Notes under the pieces: model-generated | Told to the model about the DNA's origin: nothing | The model's database searches: none | What the model saw: the letters and a program-made list of their open reading frames with translations, nothing else | NCBI RefSeq assembly: GCF_011397635.1 | Contig: NC_064766.1 | Coordinates: 42,315,110-42,379,109, forward strand | Origin: Epinephelus fuscoguttatus | Lineage: Eukaryota > Chordata > Actinopteri > Perciformes > Serranidae | DNA length: 64,000 bases | Direction of reading: 5' to 3' | Program-made: the position numbers and the translations under genes | Shown here: piece after piece, positions 62,701 to 64,000 of the stretch | How the letters are laid out: each line of letters opens with the position of its first letter | Numbering within the stretch: the first letter of the stretch is position 1

Positions 62701-62786
62701 ATCACAACCAGAGCAGAGACTGACTTCATGTCCATCTGAGAAACTGACACAGTCCTCCACAACCAGGACCAGAATCAGAGTCAGAA

Positions 62787-62839
<53 letters not shown>

Positions 62840-64000
62840 AACAGTAACAATAGATAGAGGCCGTGGGCTCGGCCCGTAGGGTGACAGCATTGTGTTCAGG
62901 TCACATGATAAAGATGATGTTGTGACAGAAAGCTCTTTCATGTTGGGAAACATTCCTTCAGTTTGTCTTCACAACACGTCAAAGAGTCTCAGTTTGTTGT
63001 TGTGTTTTCTGACTTTCACCCAGAGCCCCAGTGCATGCTGGGAGATGCTCCAGTCCACCATGACAGCCTGCAGACACACCAGCAGCTCTGTGTGCCTGGA
63101 CTGATGATGACTATGCTACAAGGAGTCACCTGGTCTTTCCTAACCATGACTGTCAACAAGAGACCCTGGGGACAGCTGTCTCACAGATCAAATGTCTCGA
63201 GGTGTTGACGGTGCTCCTTTCATTTTTTTTTTCACTTTAAAATTGTACAAAACAAAATGAATGCACTGATCCTGCTGAAAATGTTGAAAATCATGTTTCA
63301 TCTTTAAATTCCTGTCTTTGGGAGATCAGCTCATCTTCTACTCACTGAACTACTTACAATAAAAGAAAGTTTGACCGGGCGACCCAAACTGCTGCATGCC
63401 ACTGTAAGCTAACCATCAGTAAACACAGAGTCCAGTTTAGGATGAGTATTGCTGATCTGAGGATGGCGCCAGATGAAAAGTCAAAGTTATTACAGTTCAG
63501 ATCACAGCTGTATTTACAGTGTTTAAGTTGTTGATAAATAAATATGTATAAAGCATTACATTAAATGTTAAGTGTTATATGTTTTTATTTAGTTTAATCT
63601 AACGTGTATTAAACGTGACGTTATGTATAAAGTCTGAAGTTTAAAGAAAGGTCACTGACTCTTGATTCCCTCCAGGTCAACAGACGTCAGCGTGTCAGCC
63701 TCCTCAGCGTCGTCAGCGGCAGCACTCAATATGACGCATCCAGGTGAGAGGCCGTTGTGATTGGACGATATGGTGGGTGGGTCACTGTGAGGGGGAGGAG
63801 TTACACATTAAGAGGACTTAAATCCAGGAAGGTGTGTTTTTGCTACCAAAGCCATCAGATGTGTTACTCACCTGGTGGGTGTTGTTGTCCGCCCCTCCTC
63901 TCCCTCATTCTGACTGGAGGACTCTTCTTCACCCTCCTCTTCCTCCTGGTCTTCTTCTATGGTGGCCGCAGCATTAGGGGCGGAGCCTCGCCTCGCCTCC
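43717..64000 (-). CDS. slc4a2: Anion exchanger 2-like chloride/bicarbonate exchanger (5' end outside window)
   Basis: Electroneutral Cl-/HCO3- exchanger. Nineteen exons in gene order: 63872-64000 (partial), 63660-63724, 59284-59450, 56296-56476, 54702-54837, 54199-54346, 53384-53480, 53109-53293, 52793-53009, 51265-51468, 50970-51118, 49538-49732, 49140-49349, 48807-48896, 48547-48713, 46742-46995, 46085-46254, 45027-45200 and 43717-43797. All phases agree, giving about 1005 codons. The acidic N-terminus is followed by [25 protein letters not shown] and the cytoplasmic core. The membrane domain runs from [18 protein letters not shown] to [11 protein letters not shown]. It has ETFAKLIK, N-glycosylation sites in the third extracellular loop (NNT, NFT), the transport glutamate in FMESQITA, and the tail [17 protein letters not shown] has Met where AE1 and AE3 have Lys, which favours AE2. 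The second teleost copy slc4a2b cannot be separated by eye. Confidence 0.9.
43857..44962. repeat. Degenerate AGCTAACTGTTACC array in slc4a2 last intron
   Basis: About 800 bases of AGCTAACTGTAACC, AGCTAACTTTTACC and CAACTAATTGTTACC words with a 14-bp period, split by a MITE at 44470-44783. It is the reverse-complement relative of the array at 22978-23445. Confidence 0.9.
44470..44783. mobile_element. MITE with about 30-bp inverted ends and TA target
   Basis: The left part CATTGGTTCGACATCCCATT with AGTCCGAC is mirrored at the right by GTCGGAACAATGGG and ATGTCGAACCAATG. The element starts TACGGG and ends CACTGTA within TA-bounded array sequence, compatible with a TA target duplication (Tc1/mariner style). 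The interior has CGCGGCGGGTGTATGG and AACCCACACCATGATC and no open frame. Confidence 0.65.
45154..45790. repeat. Tandem duplications of slc4a2 exon 18 5' end plus GACAGGTGA repeats
   Basis: The first 47 exon bases plus acceptor (45154-45203) recur at 45421-45470, exactly 267 bases away. A third copy at 45733-45775 is 312 bases further and has lost the acceptor. The spacer segment GGCAGGGCTGTTTCAAGACA ... GGCACCTTGGAGGAC is duplicated at 45276 and 45588. The remainder is GTGAGACAGACAG microsatellite. The minus strand stays open through the whole block. Confidence 0.85.
47045..47288 (+). mobile_element. LINE reverse-transcriptase fragment, left part
   Basis: The plus strand reads, with one break, RT text such as [35 protein letters not shown] and LLKISNDLL, the region before the catalytic core of an L2-like LINE. 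It continues at 47992 after an insertion. Confidence 0.6.
47289..47991. mobile_element. 703-bp TIR element inserted into the LINE fragment
   Basis: The ends are CGCCTTGTTTCCACTTACGT and, on the opposite strand, CGCCTGGTTTCCACTTACGT, continuing ATGTG on both (25 bp, one mismatch). It is flanked by TCA on each side (47286-47288 and 47992-47994). Removing the element and one TCA rejoins the LINE reading frame, so the insertion is real. It carries the interspersed repeat at 47505-47640 and no transposase. A 3-bp target fits PIF/Harbinger-like MITEs, although TCA is not their classic target. Confidence 0.75.
47505..47640. mobile_element. Second copy of the AAAGCCCAATA interspersed repeat
   Basis: Same family and orientation as 34996-35180 (TTTATTTATAAAGCCCAATA, CAGCTGATCAGGAAAAA). 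It lies inside the 703-bp TIR element, making a three-level nest within an slc4a2 intron. Confidence 0.65.
47992..48262 (+). mobile_element. LINE reverse-transcriptase fragment, right part
   Basis: It contains [13 protein letters not shown] ('LLDLS.AFDT') and, after frameshifts, [16 protein letters not shown], the diagnostic RT motif. Together with 47045-47288 it is one old L2-like insertion in slc4a2 intron 15 (between exons 48547-48713 and 46742-46995), on the strand opposite to the gene. Confidence 0.75.
53720..54110. repeat. AT-rich TTAAGGG block in slc4a2 intron
   Basis: Words such as CCCTTAATGAATAC, TTTTAAGGGCTTTATG, ATTTAAGGTGTTTTTAAGG and AATTAAGGGATG. Same family style as 32950-34285. 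Confidence 0.45.
54638..54690. repeat. (GGAT)n microsatellite next to slc4a2 exon 5 donor
   Basis: About 12 copies end roughly 12 bases from the donor of exon 54702-54837. The left flank (54410-54637) is an older degenerate GGATGAATCA array. Confidence 0.9.
54880..55175 (+). mobile_element. LINE reverse-transcriptase fragment
   Basis: Plus-strand GTGCCTCAAGGGTCAGTTTG gives GVPQGSV, followed by the YADYTLFS remnant of the YADD box. Truncated on both sides. Lies in slc4a2 intron 4. Confidence 0.6.
55190..56240. repeat. AT-rich TTAAGGG/CCCTTAA block in slc4a2 intron 4
   Basis: About 1 kb with CCCTTAAT, CCTTAAAATA and TTTTTAAGGG words on both strands. An unrelated GC-richer patch (about 55690-56010) interrupts it. 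No gene seen. Confidence 0.45.
56500..58220. other. slc4a2 intron 3, mixed sequence
   Basis: No exon or clear gene. At 57340-57506 there is a retroposon-like 3' tail (CTTCAGCGATCAATAAAGTT then TTTCTGATTCTGAA), which is common at LINE ends in fish. The rest looks like unique intron. Confidence 0.45.
58225..59180. repeat. Minisatellite, 14-bp unit (CTACCTGTCTGACT), about 68 copies
   Basis: Nearly perfect 14-bp periodicity with variants at the last bases (GAATCT, GACTCT, GGCTCT, CAGAAT). It lies in slc4a2 intron 3, about 100 bases downstream of the exon 59284-59450 donor. Confidence 0.95.
59502..59540. repeat. (CA)n microsatellite
   Basis: Nineteen CA dinucleotides, 50 bases from the acceptor of exon 59284-59450. 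Confidence 0.9.
59655..59711. repeat. Compound (CT)n(CA)n microsatellite
   Basis: About 18 CT units followed by about 11 CA units. Confidence 0.9.
60222..62452. repeat. Minisatellite, 44-bp unit with shorter variants, about 52 copies, in slc4a2 intron 2
   Basis: The unit is CATCCTTCAGTTTATCACAA then ACATCAACACATAAAGGAACACTT. Deletion variants lack TAAAGGAACACTT (CATCGACACATTCATCC) or gain CATCAA or a C. The unit length equals that of the 10.1-13.2 kb array, but the sequences are unrelated. Confidence 0.96.
62583..62762 (-). other. Unexplained minus-strand open segment in slc4a2 intron 2
   Basis: A 60-codon stretch containing [20 protein letters not shown] then [20 protein letters not shown] and [13 protein letters not shown], followed by CAG/GTGGAG, which could serve as a donor. 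The composition is protein-like (amphipathic helices), but I recognise no family, it has only a weak acceptor, and AE2 proteins have nothing like it at this place. Confidence 0.2.
62788..62838. repeat. (CA)n microsatellite
   Basis: About 25 CA units. Confidence 0.95.
63120..63400 (-). mobile_element. Inverted end fragment of the Tc1-like repeat found at 41960
   Basis: GACTGTCAACAAGAGACCCT followed by GGGGACAGCTGTCTCAC, and GTTTGACCGGG at the far end, are the reverse complement of 41975-42240. Only this end is present. Confidence 0.6.

Noticed and set aside
63000-63210. Small ORFs near 63 kb ending in [11 protein letters not shown]
   Set aside because: They match the inverted copy of a Tc1-like repeat also seen at 42 kb.

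Overview
The window is nuclear DNA of a ray-finned (teleost) fish. The evidence is small multi-exon genes with GT-AG introns, teleost-type paralogues, abundant CA, GATT and ATGG microsatellites, long minisatellites, and degraded LINE, hAT, Tc1/mariner and Harbinger-like elements. Five protein-coding genes can be reconstructed by joining exons. Every junction reported here keeps the reading frame.

Layout from left to right. (1) crh, plus strand: corticotropin-releasing hormone, with a non-coding first exon and a 156-codon second exon. It is followed by a 4.75 kb minisatellite of 32-bp units that lies before the first good polyadenylation signal. (2) trim55 (MuRF2), minus strand, 8988-22072: nine coding exons, convergent with crh. 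Its last intron is filled by a mobile-element relic and a 3.1 kb minisatellite of 44-bp units. (3) dnajc5b (cysteine-string protein), minus strand, 24287-27348: four coding exons. Its last intron holds an inverted-repeat element carrying an open frame that resembles the P2X7 cytoplasmic 'ballast' domain. (4) A uromodulin-like secreted protein (EGF, D8C, SRCR and ZP domains), minus strand, 31126-40144, ten exons. (5) slc4a2-like anion exchanger (AE2), minus strand, 43717 to beyond 64000: 19 exons are visible and the 5' end lies outside the window.

The order and orientation crh > < trim55 < dnajc5b matches the human 8q13 block DNAJC5B-TRIM55-CRH, which supports the gene names. The five genes do not form a pathway. 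They are a hypothalamic hormone, a sarcomere ubiquitin ligase, a vesicle co-chaperone, a secreted epithelial glycoprotein and a chloride/bicarbonate exchanger.

The rest of the window is repeat-rich. There are four large minisatellites (32, 44, 14 and 44 bp units), two arrays built on AGCTAAC-type words, and four AT-rich blocks full of TTAAGGG/CCCTTAA. Nested transposons are visible with their target-site duplications: a hAT inside a hAT, and an inverted-repeat element inside a LINE. The most noteworthy points are the ballast-like ORF within 218-bp inverted repeats, an in-frame duplication of the acceptor and 5' end of the penultimate slc4a2 exon, and three phase-compatible tandem splice donors in the first exon of the uromodulin-like gene. 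All calls were made by eye. Exon borders rest on splice consensus, reading phase and remembered family sequence, not on transcripts.
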